Below, one piece after another: positions 1 through 9,900 of a stretch of DNA of 64,000 nucleotides; the first letter of the stretch is position 1, and each line of letters begins with the position of its first letter. This DNA comes from Pseudocolwellia agarivorans (GTDB lineage: Bacteria > Pseudomonadota > Gammaproteobacteria > Enterobacterales > Alteromonadaceae): NCBI RefSeq assembly GCF_002000085.1, contig NZ_MUZU01000011.1, positions 94,353 to 158,352 of the forward strand, read 5' to 3'. The translations under genes and the position numbers were made by a program. The notes beneath the pieces were generated by a model, which saw only the letters and a list, made by a program, of their open reading frames with translations, searched no databases and was not told the origin of the DNA.

Positions 1-398
1 TTAGCTACGTGCTCTCGTACGTTTTCATTGAATAATGAAATAAAGATTTTTTTCCCATCGCGCTCAAACGCCATAAGTACATAAGCTTTTTCTGGTGGTG
101 CAATAAATACCCAACCAACAAACTTTGAATACAATATGTTGTTTTCAATAGACTCTTGGGAAAACTGATCACGCACTTGCTGCGGTACAAGCTGCCAATC
201 GGTCGTTACATGATATCCTAATATGTCTTGTTCAACTTTCCCTTGTTCAGGGTATTGCTTCGCAATGCCCGTCATCATTCTTTGGGTCATTTTGTCAAAC
301 GAGCCAACAAAAATACTCGCACTTTGATACGACAAAATAACCGCAATCATTAAAACTAAACTGGTTAGTAATGCAAAAATATAGGTACGAATACTCAT
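1..398 (-). CDS. Two-component sensor histidine kinase, N-terminal part
   Basis: The reading frame opens at the ATG at 398 and stays open to the left edge, so only the first 132 codons are present. The start MSIRTYIFALLTSLVL is a membrane-spanning segment (about residues 4-26), followed by a periplasmic sensor region. The transmitter and ATPase domains lie outside the window. It begins 5 bp after the stop of the OmpR-type regulator gene and is the last visible gene of the efflux operon, which is why I call it the cognate kinase. The kinase activity itself cannot be seen here, so the assignment rests on topology and context. It would sense an envelope signal or pump substrate (inference). Confidence 0.7.
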   Translation of the reverse strand, partial: MSIRTYIFALLTSLVLMIAVILSYQSASIFVGSFDKMTQRMMTGIAKQYPEQGKVEQDILGYHVTTDWQLVPQQVRDQFSQESIENNILYSKFVGWVFIAPPEKAYVLMAFERDGKKIFISLFNENVREHVA

Positions 399-403
399 TT
401 AAT

Positions 404-1087
404 TTACCTGAATGTGTTTATAGCTCTTAATACAAAGCCAAAACCTGTAGCGGTATCAAGAGTCAAATTAGCATTAACGTTAGCCAGCTGTTTACGTAAA
501 TGATGAATGTGCACTTTTAGGCTATTACTGTCAGGCTGCTCGTCTCCCCAAACCGCCTGCATTAACGCCTCTCGTGAAACAGGTTTTGAAGCATCTCGCA
601 TCAATTTTTGTAGTAGCTTGAATGTTATAGGCGTTAGTTTTATGGGGTCATCGCCATATATTGCAGTACATTCTCTGGTATTTAGTACTAATTTACCTAA
701 CGTAAGATGACTTAATTGCCCACTTCGGCGTGTTGACAGTGCAATAACTCGCACCAGTAGCTCTTCAATTTCGAAAGGTTTAACAAGGTAGTCGTCTGTA
801 CCGGCATCAAACCCTGCTATTTTATCACCCAAAGAGTCGCGCGCTGTTAACATTAAAATAGGTGTTTCGTTACTGCTCTCACGTACTTTTTGACAAACCG
901 ACAAACCATCTAAACGAGGTAAATTAATGTCTAATAGAATCACTTGATACGCATTTGATTCAATAAGCGACAATCCTTGTACACCGTTAGAGGCATGATC
1001 GCAGCTAATGCCTTCAATCTCTAAATAATCTACAACGGTAGCCGCTAAATCGACATCATCTTCAACAAGTAATACTTTAATGGTCAT
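404..1087 (-). CDS. OmpR/PhoB-family response regulator
   Basis: The protein has 227 residues. The receiver domain (about 1-115) carries the acidic pair E9-D10, the phospho-acceptor D53 in LLDINLPRLDG, T81 in MLTARD and K103 in VKPF. The C-terminal half (about 130-225) is a winged-helix DNA-binding domain ending with the typical VHIHHLRKQL recognition helix. The gene overlaps the 3' end of the RND permease gene by 11 bp and is followed 5 bp later by the kinase gene, so it is translationally coupled to the pump it probably regulates. Its DNA target and inducing signal cannot be read from the sequence. Confidence 0.93.
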   Translation of the reverse strand: MTIKVLLVEDDVDLAATVVDYLEIEGISCDHASNGVQGLSLIESNAYQVILLDINLPRLDGLSVCQKVRESSNETPILMLTARDSLGDKIAGFDAGTDDYLVKPFEIEELLVRVIALSTRRSGQLSHLTLGKLVLNTRECTAIYGDDPIKLTPITFKLLQKLMRDASKPVSREALMQAVWGDEQPDSNSLKVHIHHLRKQLANVNANLTLDTATGFGFVLRAINTFR

Positions 1088-4000
1088 GCACTAAATCCTC
1101 TTGCGTTTTACCGCTAAATTTACGTTTTATTTTATCGATAACATTGATGGCGTCTTGTTGCATCATGAGTAACGACGGCACTAATAGTAACGTAATAAAG
1201 GTAGCAAACAAAATGCCATAACCCAGAGATGCCGCAGCCGGAATAATAAACTGCGCTTGTGTTGACGTTTCGCTTAACAACGGCATTAAGCCTGCGTATG
1301 TGGTTATTGAAGTCAGTAATACTGCGCGTAACCTGCCGGTACAAGCTTCAATAATAGCATCAGATATTTTAGCTTTTTCTTTTTTTAATGTATTAAAGCG
1401 CGAAACCAACAATAAGCTATCGTTTACCACTACACCACTTAACGCCACAATACCGTTAAAAGATAAGATACTGATCACCATGTCATTTAACCAATGACCT
1501 AAAATAGCGCCTACTAAACCAAAAGGTATCGCCATCATAATAATGATGGGTTGAACATATGAACGCAGCGGAATAGCTAATAATATATAAATAGCCGCCA
1601 TCGCCATCATAAACAAACGGCTCATTGAATTAGTGGTTTCTGCTTGTGATTCAGCCTCGCCTGCAAAATGAATATTTAGATCGGGATAACGGTTTTCTAA
1701 ACTAGGGATTAATGTAGTTTGTAAGCTTTGTACTAGCTCGTTAGACGATAAAATGTCTTTATCGACTCGCGCACTTACATACACGGCAGGTAAACCCGAA
1801 ATACGTGTAATATCGTTTTGCTGATACTCAGAAGTTACGTTAGCCACTAACGCCAGCGGAACCACCTGCCCGTTCGCTAGCCTTACGTTTGCCTTCATTA
1901 CATCATCAACGGTTTGACGCTCACTTTCAGGATAACGAATACGTACTTTAACTTCGTCTTTTCCTCGTTGATAACGTTGTACTATTTCACCACCAAAAGC
2001 TTGTAATACTTGTCGTGAAAGCTCTTGTGTAGTTAACCCTAACGACAAGCCTTGTTCGGTTAGCGCAAAACGAAGCTGTGCTTGGCCTGAATCAAAGTTA
2101 TCATCAATACCACTCACACCTGCAACTTGTGCAATAGCGGCTTTAATTTCTTGCCCTGCGGCGCTAATGGTGTCGGTATTCCATGCTTTTAGCTCAACTT
2201 TAAAGTTGTCTCTGCCACCAAAGCCTGAACGAATATCAAGTTTTCTTACGCCTTCAGGCATTTTGGCTTCGGCTTTCCAAACACGAGCAAACTCGATTAA
2301 GCCATAAGGTGCAGACTCGTCTAACTCGACAACAACTGAGCCAGACAAATCACTTTCACCAATCACTTCTATGGTGTCGATTGCTGTGCCCTTTTGACCA
2401 TGTTCAGCCATTAATTTTTCATCGGTACGTAGTGCGGCAAGCTCTATCGCATTTAAGTTTTTACTGGTTTGCCCGAAACTTGTATCGTTTTGCATCGACA
2501 TATTAGCTTCAACAACACTCCCCGGAATATCAGGAAAGAAAGCCACACGAACACCACCATTTTGTGGCATACCTATCACTAAAATAAAAATAGAAATAAA
2601 ACCAAATAACACCCCATAACGATATTGAATAGCCCATTTGATTGATGGTAAATATATGCGTTCACTAAACCATTGTAAGCCGTAATCACAACCATGCTGA
2701 ATACGTGGCCATATACTACGCCAGCCTGTTCTAGCTTTAGTATGAGTATTTAAATGTGCTAAATGTGAAGGTAATATAAGTTTTGATTCAACCACTGATA
2801 ACAATAAGCAAATAGTGACAATAACAGCGAACTGTGAATACACTTTCCCCATGGTGCCTTCAACATTCGCTAAAGCGACAAAGGTTGCTACTGTGGTAAG
2901 TACACCAAATATGGTAGGCACAGCCACCTTTTTTGCGCCTGCAATGGTACTTTGTAAAGAATCGCCGTCTGATTTTCGGGTAGCGTAAATACTCTCACCC
3001 ACCACGACGGCATCATCTACCACGATCCCCAGCGCAAGAATAAAACCAAAGGTAGTCATTTCGTTAATGGTCATGCCGGTAAAGTTATCCGTCATAAAAA
3101 ACAAAGTACCGCAAAAAATAAACGGTAAACCTGCTGTAACCCAAAACGCCACACGTAAGTTAAGAAACAAGGCTAAAATAATAAATACTAACGCGATACC
3201 TGATAAGGCATTTTTGATTAATAGTGCTAATCTATCGCGAATCAGCGTTCCGCCATCGTTCCATGTTTCAATCGCTACACCTTGTGGTAACAATGCGCTT
3301 TCTTGCCATTTACTAACAATATTATTGGCTTGCTCTACTATTTTTAATACGTCGCCTGTTTCATCAACGGTAATGTTAATACCAATACCCGGCTTACCGT
3401 TATAGCGACCTACAACAAACTTATCATCAGCAAATGCATCATTAATATTGGCCACGTCACCTAATTTCACTTGGCTACCATCAGCTAGCGTTAATAAAGG
3501 AATATTCGCGAACTCTTGTTGTTGATAGGCTTGTTCTGCAACTTTTAATCGCACGACTTTATCGGCGTTACGTAAACTAGTTGAAATGCCCGTGGACGAT
3601 TCGCTATTAACAACCGCAGCAACATCAGAAAACGATAAGTTGTAAGCTTGTAGCTTTTGCTCATCAAGCTCTATCGACATCATAGGTTCAGCTTTACCAC
3701 TAATGTCTACATTAGAAATAGACGACTGCGCGAGCAAGTCTACTTTTATGCGTTCAGCAATCGCTTGTAATGCACTACGGTCGCTATCACCAAATATTTT
3801 AATTGAATAGGCATGACGTAAGCGCGTAACTATTTCAATAACAGGGTTTTCAGCTTCAGCCGGAAAATTATAAACGGCATCTATTTTTGCTTTAACGTCA
3901 CGTAATAACAGATCTAAATCATAACTTGAGTTTGCTTCTACTACGACACTACTCCCATTGGCGTTGGATGTAGAAGTTACACGCTTTATTCCTTGTACTG

Positions 4001-4253
4001 TGGCTAATGCTTCTTCTATTTTTATCGCTATACCTTCTTCAGAAAGCTGTGCGTCGCCACTGTCGTAGGTCATTGATATGCGAATAGAGTCAGTTGCCAT
4101 TGCAGGAAAGGCTTCTTTTCTCAGCTGATTAAAAGACATTAAGCCAAGAAATATAATAGATAGCATTAATAAGTTCGCGGCTACCGAGTTACCAGCAAAC
4201 CACGCGATAATACCGCGTTGCTCATAAGGTGGCGTTGTTACAGGTGTTGTCAT
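1077..4253 (-). CDS. RND efflux pump inner-membrane permease (AcrB/HAE1-like)
   Basis: At 1058 residues it has the usual RND length, with two repeats of a transmembrane helix followed by a large periplasmic loop. The first helix lies at about 20-40, the first helix bundle at about 345-515, and the second half starts near 590. The proton-relay aspartate pair D413-D414 is visible in LGIVVDDAVVVGE, in the helix equivalent to AcrB TM4. It would export hydrophobic or toxic compounds by proton antiport with the adaptor and outer-membrane factor encoded upstream. The start codon overlaps the adaptor stop by one base. The true substrate is unknown; metal-type RND pumps are less likely because the protein is of the drug-export subfamily. 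Confidence 0.93.
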   Translation of the reverse strand: MTTPVTTPPYEQRGIIAWFAGNSVAANLLMLSIIFLGLMSFNQLRKEAFPAMATDSIRISMTYDSGDAQLSEEGIAIKIEEALATVQGIKRVTSTSNANGSSVVVEANSSYDLDLLLRDVKAKIDAVYNFPAEAENPVIEIVTRLRHAYSIKIFGDSDRSALQAIAERIKVDLLAQSSISNVDISGKAEPMMSIELDEQKLQAYNLSFSDVAAVVNSESSTGISTSLRNADKVVRLKVAEQAYQQQEFANIPLLTLADGSQVKLGDVANINDAFADDKFVVGRYNGKPGIGINITVDETGDVLKIVEQANNIVSKWQESALLPQGVAIETWNDGGTLIRDRLALLIKNALSGIALVFIILALFLNLRVAFWVTAGLPFIFCGTLFFMTDNFTGMTINEMTTFGFILALGIVVDDAVVVGESIYATRKSDGDSLQSTIAGAKKVAVPTIFGVLTTVATFVALANVEGTMGKVYSQFAVIVTICLLLSVVESKLILPSHLAHLNTHTKARTGWRSIWPRIQHGCDYGLQWFSERIYLPSIKWAIQYRYGVLFGFISIFILVIGMPQNGGVRVAFFPDIPGSVVEANMSMQNDTSFGQTSKNLNAIELAALRTDEKLMAEHGQKGTAIDTIEVIGESDLSGSVVVELDESAPYGLIEFARVWKAEAKMPEGVRKLDIRSGFGGRDNFKVELKAWNTDTISAAGQEIKAAIAQVAGVSGIDDNFDSGQAQLRFALTEQGLSLGLTTQELSRQVLQAFGGEIVQRYQRGKDEVKVRIRYPESERQTVDDVMKANVRLANGQVVPLALVANVTSEYQQNDITRISGLPAVYVSARVDKDILSSNELVQSLQTTLIPSLENRYPDLNIHFAGEAESQAETTNSMSRLFMMAMAAIYILLAIPLRSYVQPIIIMMAIPFGLVGAILGHWLNDMVISILSFNGIVALSGVVVNDSLLLVSRFNTLKKEKAKISDAIIEACTGRLRAVLLTSITTYAGLMPLLSETSTQAQFIIPAAASLGYGILFATFITLLLVPSLLMMQQDAINVIDKIKRKFSGKTQEDLVHDH

Positions 4254-5416
4254 TACAATAACTCCTCTCCGTTAGCTTCTACCTTCATATTCACTAGGTA
4301 ACTTGATAAAGGTCGGTTAACAATAAGTGCTTGAGTTAAAGCTTCTGTTGGTTGAACATACACAGCATTACCTTGAGAAAATAATACCTTAACCGCTAAA
4401 TGAGCTAATAAACCTTCATCATTAACCTGCCAAATTGTTTGGTTATCAATTAATGAAGATGCTGGTAATTTCCATAAATTTTCGATCGCCTCGCCTTCAA
4501 TCGTCGCTTTAACAAAAGAACCAGGAAATAACGGATTAGACAAAGCAATAGGGTTTTCTATAGAAACCACTAACGAGCGTTGGCGACTTGCGCTATCGAT
4601 ATGTTGTTCGAAACGATCAAACCTTGCTTGCCATTGTTCATGGCTTGTTTCATCAGTTAGTTTTACCTTTATAGTAGACAGCACATTGTGTTCACTTAAA
4701 CCTTTAGGTAATAACTGCCATTGCTGTTGAGATAACGGCAATGACACTTCAAATAACGAAATATCGTAAAGTTCGGCAACGGTATTACCCGCTTGAACAT
4801 TACTACCTACTTGTACCTCTTTCGACACAACTAATGCATCAAACGGTGCAACTAATTTTGTTTGAGCTAAGTCATATTCCGCTTTAGCTAATGCTTTACT
4901 CGCCATTACATGTTGCGCTTTTGCTGCTGCGAGTTGAGGCTTACGTAATACAAGGTCTGACGCTTGCTCGTTGGCAAGTCCTGACTGTTGCCACTCTTGT
5001 GCCGCTTGGCTGCTATTTAATTCTTCTTGCGCTAAAGCGAGTTCAGCATTAGCTAAATTAACTTGTGCGTTAGCAAGCGCTTGTTGATAAACAATCGATT
5101 CTACCTCTGCTAATACTTCCCCTTTTTTAAAGGTATTACCGGTAAGGAATTTGTTAGATAACATCGTTATTCTGCCACTAACTTGTGATGTTAGTGCAAG
5201 TTGATTACGAGACTTAACCACACCGTAAGCCGTAACAGAAGCATGATGTGTTACAGGTGACGTTTGTGTTACAGAAACTACCGGATACTGCGGAGCTGCT
5301 TTAGGCGGTGGCGTACGTTGTTGATTAGCCGATAACGTGCTGTTAATACCAATAGCTAAAAATATGCAAGCTAAGCCAACAACTGTTGCGAGTGATTTTT
5401 TATTAATAATTTTCAT
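4253..5416 (-). CDS. RND efflux periplasmic adaptor (membrane fusion protein)
   Basis: The 387-residue protein starts with a signal-anchor (MKIINKKSLATVVGLACIFLAIGI). A barrel-sandwich/lipoyl-like half motif follows (about 60-105), then a long alpha-hairpin rich in Ala, Gln and Glu (about 105-180), the second lipoyl half (LVAPFDALVVSKEVQVG) and beta-barrel segments. This order is that of AcrA/HlyD-type adaptors. The gene starts 2 bp after the outer-membrane factor gene and touches the RND gene, so all three are co-translated. It bridges the permease to the outer-membrane channel. Confidence 0.92.
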   Translation of the reverse strand: MKIINKKSLATVVGLACIFLAIGINSTLSANQQRTPPPKAAPQYPVVSVTQTSPVTHHASVTAYGVVKSRNQLALTSQVSGRITMLSNKFLTGNTFKKGEVLAEVESIVYQQALANAQVNLANAELALAQEELNSSQAAQEWQQSGLANEQASDLVLRKPQLAAAKAQHVMASKALAKAEYDLAQTKLVAPFDALVVSKEVQVGSNVQAGNTVAELYDISLFEVSLPLSQQQWQLLPKGLSEHNVLSTIKVKLTDETSHEQWQARFDRFEQHIDSASRQRSLVVSIENPIALSNPLFPGSFVKATIEGEAIENLWKLPASSLIDNQTIWQVNDEGLLAHLAVKVLFSQGNAVYVQPTEALTQALIVNRPLSSYLVNMKVEANGEELL

Positions 5417-5418
5417 AA

Positions 5419-6777
5419 TTAGATTCCTAAGCCCAGCGCAAGACCTAAAGTGATACGATTATTTAATCGTTCATACGTCAATTGTGTAACTTGTGATTGT
5501 AGTGAGAAGGTTTGTTGTTGAACTTGTAATAACTCGATAAGTGACGCTGTACCCTGACGATAACGCAAGGTGTATGTGGCCTCACTTCGTTGCGCACTTG
5601 CCAATGCAGATTCGGTATACTGTAAACGCTGAGCAATAGCAGCTTCTTGCGCGATAGCATTGTCGACTTCGTTAACCGCGTTTAAGAGCTTTTCTTGAAA
5701 ATTCCAATAGCTTTTTTCTGCCGCTAATTTAGCAATTTCAACTTCGCTGGTTAACTTACCCGCATTAAAAATAGGTGCCGATAGTTTACCTAACAATTCC
5801 CATGCATTACTGCCAAACAGTGCGTTGTGTAAATTGCTATTACTATCACCCATTGAGCCAGTAATAGACAAATTAGGCAATAATGCTTTATAAGCCACTT
5901 TATGCTGATATTGGCTGGCGATAATATTTTGATAAGCTTGTTGAAGATCGGGTCGTCGCGCTAAATTCTGTTTTTGCATTTTATCTAACGGCATAACAAC
6001 CGCAGGATAACTTGTACGGTATTCAAGTTGTTGATCACTCACGCCTGTTAACAAGACTAAATTTCTTAATGCTTGCTGATATTGCGCCTGAAAATTAACA
6101 AGGGTTGCTTGGCTGTTTTGAGTAGATGATTTTGCAGTATCAAGCTCTGTTAGTTCACTCAGCCCCTTACGGTAGCGATCCACGATGATTTGTTCGTTGG
6201 TGCTTAATGTTGCTACACGCTTTTTCTCTATATCAATAAGTTGAGTAAATTGTACTAAGCCTAAATAAGCCTTCATAACATTAGCGGCAAGTAAATCTTT
6301 AGCGCCTTGATAAGCATATGCCGTTGCTAGCGCATTAGCTTGTTGTGCATCGGTAGCATTGGCTAGTTGTTGCCAAATATCTAGGGTCCACGCTATATCA
6401 ACACTTGTGCTATAAACCGCTGCACTTGAGCTAGAAGCTGTTGCTTCATTTTTTTTAGCATTTAATCCAGCAGAAATACTTGGCCATTGGTTTGAACTAC
6501 TAACAGATAGCTGTTGCTCTGCTGTTTTTAAGGTAATTAAGGTTTGCTGTAAATTAGGATTATTCGCCAATGCCGTAGTAATAAGGGCATTAGCTTCTTC
6601 AATAATCAGTAATTGCGAAAGCGACATAGCTTTGTTATTACTAACATCTATACTCGTTTGTGCAATATTTTTAAGTTGCGTGTTCGCTCGTTCGTCAAAG
6701 TGAACATCTTCAAACGTTGAACATGCACTCATAAAACAAAAGCTGAACACTGAAAAATACAATGAATAAGTTTTCAC
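5419..6777 (-). CDS. TolC/NodT-family outer-membrane efflux lipoprotein
   Basis: The 452-residue protein has a lipoprotein signal peptide with lipobox FMSAC, lipidated at C19. Two outer-membrane-efflux repeats follow, rich in coiled-coil heptads (about 60-250 and 265-450). They contain typical sequences such as VDRYRKGLSELTELD and LRYRQGTASLIELL at equivalent positions in the two halves. It forms the outer-membrane channel of the pump. It is the first gene of the five-gene operon, so the promoter should lie in the 90 bp between its start and the hairpin at 6869-6892. Confidence 0.92.
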   Translation of the reverse strand: MKTYSLYFSVFSFCFMSACSTFEDVHFDERANTQLKNIAQTSIDVSNNKAMSLSQLLIIEEANALITTALANNPNLQQTLITLKTAEQQLSVSSSNQWPSISAGLNAKKNEATASSSSAAVYSTSVDIAWTLDIWQQLANATDAQQANALATAYAYQGAKDLLAANVMKAYLGLVQFTQLIDIEKKRVATLSTNEQIIVDRYRKGLSELTELDTAKSSTQNSQATLVNFQAQYQQALRNLVLLTGVSDQQLEYRTSYPAVVMPLDKMQKQNLARRPDLQQAYQNIIASQYQHKVAYKALLPNLSITGSMGDSNSNLHNALFGSNAWELLGKLSAPIFNAGKLTSEVEIAKLAAEKSYWNFQEKLLNAVNEVDNAIAQEAAIAQRLQYTESALASAQRSEATYTLRYRQGTASLIELLQVQQQTFSLQSQVTQLTYERLNNRITLGLALGLGI

Positions 6778-6868
6778 TTTGAACCTCTCATAACAGAATG
6801 AGGCTCAAGTTTAACGATAGCGAGGTTAAGAGAGGGTTAAAGAAAATACTTACATAAATAAAAATATA

Positions 6869-6892
6869 AAAGGCTTCTTAATAGAAGCCTTT
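6869..6892 (-). terminator. Rho-independent terminator of the DUF1080/PVC gene
   Basis: A perfect 10-bp stem (AAAGGCTTCT / AGAAGCCTTT) with loop TAAT is followed on the minus strand by a T-rich run. It separates the end of the 1211-residue protein gene from the efflux operon. Confidence 0.8.
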
Positions 6893-6942
6893 ATAAATGA
6901 GCTAATACAACCAAGGTGTTCAGCTTACCTTCAAGTATAAAG

Positions 6943-9900
6943 TTACTTAAAACCCGCTTGTTTTAAAGTATCCACTGTAAAAGGGGTATGTTGATTTTCT
7001 GTATTTTTTCTAATAGCTTTGATCATATCTTCAGATACTGCTGACGATTTGTTTTGCCATGCATTTCTAATGTAACTGGCGATATCAGCTAGTTCAGCGT
7101 CGGTTATTTCACTACTCTCAGCTAAGCCAGGCATAGTCATTGGACTTTTGTACAAAGTACCTCTTACTGTAACGGGGCCATATAAACCTCGCAGTAAAAT
7201 AGCACTTAAACGCTCTGGTGATTGAGTAACCCAAGTACTTTTGTTTAATGGTGGTACCATGCTCGACCCTTCGCCATCAGCACCATGGCAACCAAAACAC
7301 CCCGCCTTACCTTCGAATAACTCTTTTCCTCTGTTAAAGCTTGCGAGAAGTTTTTTATTCATTTTGTTCTCAGTTACTTGGTTTTCTATGTTGTTAAACA
7401 CGGCTTGGATATTTTTTTGGCTTTTTGGGTTCAACCTTTTGTTTTGCTCAGCGATAAAGCTTTTGTGGTTCTGCCCTATACTGGCAATAGTGAAATCAGT
7501 CACACCAAAGGTATTAGTTAAACTTGTTATTGCTTTGAAAACTTTATGAGTTCCTGCAGCTAAAATTAGTGCGTTAGCGGTTTCTGCATTAGCAGTTTTA
7601 GCTTCACCTTCTATCCACTGCGTAAGTGGTGGTGATGTTATAAAATGCTCACTTAATCGATAAACAGAACGTTTAATTTTATTAATAAATGCCTGAGTAA
7701 ATACATTGGTCAACTCTGGGCTTTGCTGTACTTGCACCGCTTTTTTGAGTAAATCTAAATCAAGTGCGTTCAATCCTTCTAACGTCCAAAGAGCCTTTAT
7801 TCGCGCTAAATGATCGCTATGTGAAATCGCCATGGTTTTTAAAGCGTTAATAACAGACTTGTCTTGTTTCATTACAATAAGCTGTTGAGCCATATCTCTA
7901 TGCCAACCGTTACTATGTGCTAAGTAAGGTACAAGTTGTGTAGCTGTTAGATTATTTAAATAATCGACTTTTTTAACCTCACTGCTTTTGTGTTTTAAGC
8001 GGTATAAACGACCAATATGCTTGTTACGTTCTAAATCTCTGCTTTTAATTTGCTCGGCTAAGTAACTCGTTAAAAATACTCTATGTTGCAGTATACCGTG
8101 ATAAAAATCGATCACCGTGATGGTTCCGTCTGGAGAGTTTATAGCACTAACCGGACGAAATCTTTCGTCAGTTGAGGCGAGTAATTCTTGTTGTTCAAAA
8201 AGAGCTTCTCCCTTAACAATACCGTTAATTTCAGATAACTTAATGGCTTTTACAAGATTACCTGCGGGTTCTTGCATTAGTCCTATGCCGTAATACTGCT
8301 CTGGAAACTGATCACCACGATATATAAGCGGACCACAAGCGGCAGTATGATATTTTAATTTAAAATCTTCATTGTACATTCCTTTGTTATAGCCACGATT
8401 TAAGCCCGGTGTAACTCTTATAGGAAATACTTCAGCTGTTCCTAATTTTTGCTGAATTAAGTCTGCGCTAAATTTATGCTGTGGCAATCGGTTAACAACA
8501 TTAGGAATAAATGACGTGGTATGTAAAGGAGATGAGTTTCCAAGAAAGTAATGACGCCCGTAATCGTCTTGTGTTATCCCCCACTGGCCTCTAAATTCTG
8601 TTTCTGCTTTTAACATTTTCCAATGTTTATTGCGGTATATTTCGTAAGTTCCGTCAGGTGTTTTTTGATCAAGAGGGATAGGTCGGTAACGAGCTTTAGA
8701 TTTAGCGTTGTAATACCAATTATCTAAACTGTATAACAAGCCATTGGGTTTATGTTCAACATTACCGCCTTTAGCGTAAGTTGCATCAACAACTTCGGTA
8801 TTGATTACGGTAAACTTGCCATTATTTTCAGATAATTCAGAAAAATATAGTTTTACGTGATCAGCCCAAATAATCCCATTAGGTACAAAAGCTAGCGCAC
8901 GAGGTAACAAAATATTTTCGATAAGCACTTGTCGTTTATCCATTATACCGTCTTGATTGGTGTCGGTTAATACGACTATTTGACTTTCGGGTAGCATTTC
9001 ATCAGTTGCTTCAACATCTTGCATAAAGGTGGTCATTTCAACAACCCATAAACGACCCGCAGCATCATACAAAGCAACAACAGGATCAAAAACAAGTGGA
9101 TCTTGCGCTATGACGTCAATGTCAAAATCTTTATGAACTTTAAAAGCATTAAGAGCTTCTTCAATCGACAATATAGGGGAAGGAGGAATGATATTTTCAG
9201 GCACCACTTTATCCATTACATGGCCAGGACGATCGCCTGGATTTTTTTTCTCTGTTACGCTTTTAAATTCAGGCAAGCCTTTAAGTTTTACGTTACGTGC
9301 TTCAAGTTGGCCTTGTTGTAAGCTAATACTGATAACTTTTGAAAGTGAATTAACTGTTTCAGGCGTTGTTTTAAATTCATATTCGGCTATTTTTATATTG
9401 TTCATCCAGTGTTCAATATGAAAATTATCTTTTTGTGTTTGTTGTACTAATATTCGTGCTCGATTCCATTGTCCTTTACCATTAAAGCGCATAGATTTAT
9501 AAGTAGGTTCCGAAAGGTTTTTAGGTGCTACAAGTCCTTTAATGGCCCCTAAACTATTTATGCCTTTATCTGTATTTTTAATGATATCGTTATCAATTAA
9601 CGGGTAAATTAGTGCGTTCTTTTGAGAGGTCGCCAAGTAGTTAATTGCAGCATTTAGGTTATCCGTTAATTTAAAGTCTAGCTCTAATTCAAAAGAAGTA
9701 TGAGGGTTATCAATAACTAGATTATTTTTTGCTGTTAATTTTTGGGCAGTATCCCCTAATGGAATTAACGACCAACCCTGTTTAGTTTCATCCTCGCTTA
9801 TCTGATTATTTAAATAATTAAATACTAATGGCTCTTGGTTTTCAGGTATTTTTAAAAGGTGCTGTTTAGGCTTCACGGTAATAATTTTAGGATCACGCCA

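Noticed and set aside
3067..3405. 112-codon plus-strand frame opposite the RND permease gene.
   Set aside because: Shadow frame; the minus-strand RND protein is complete and conserved.
7241..7549. 102-codon plus-strand frame opposite the fusion gene.
   Set aside because: It is a shadow frame within a well-supported gene and does not resemble a protein family.
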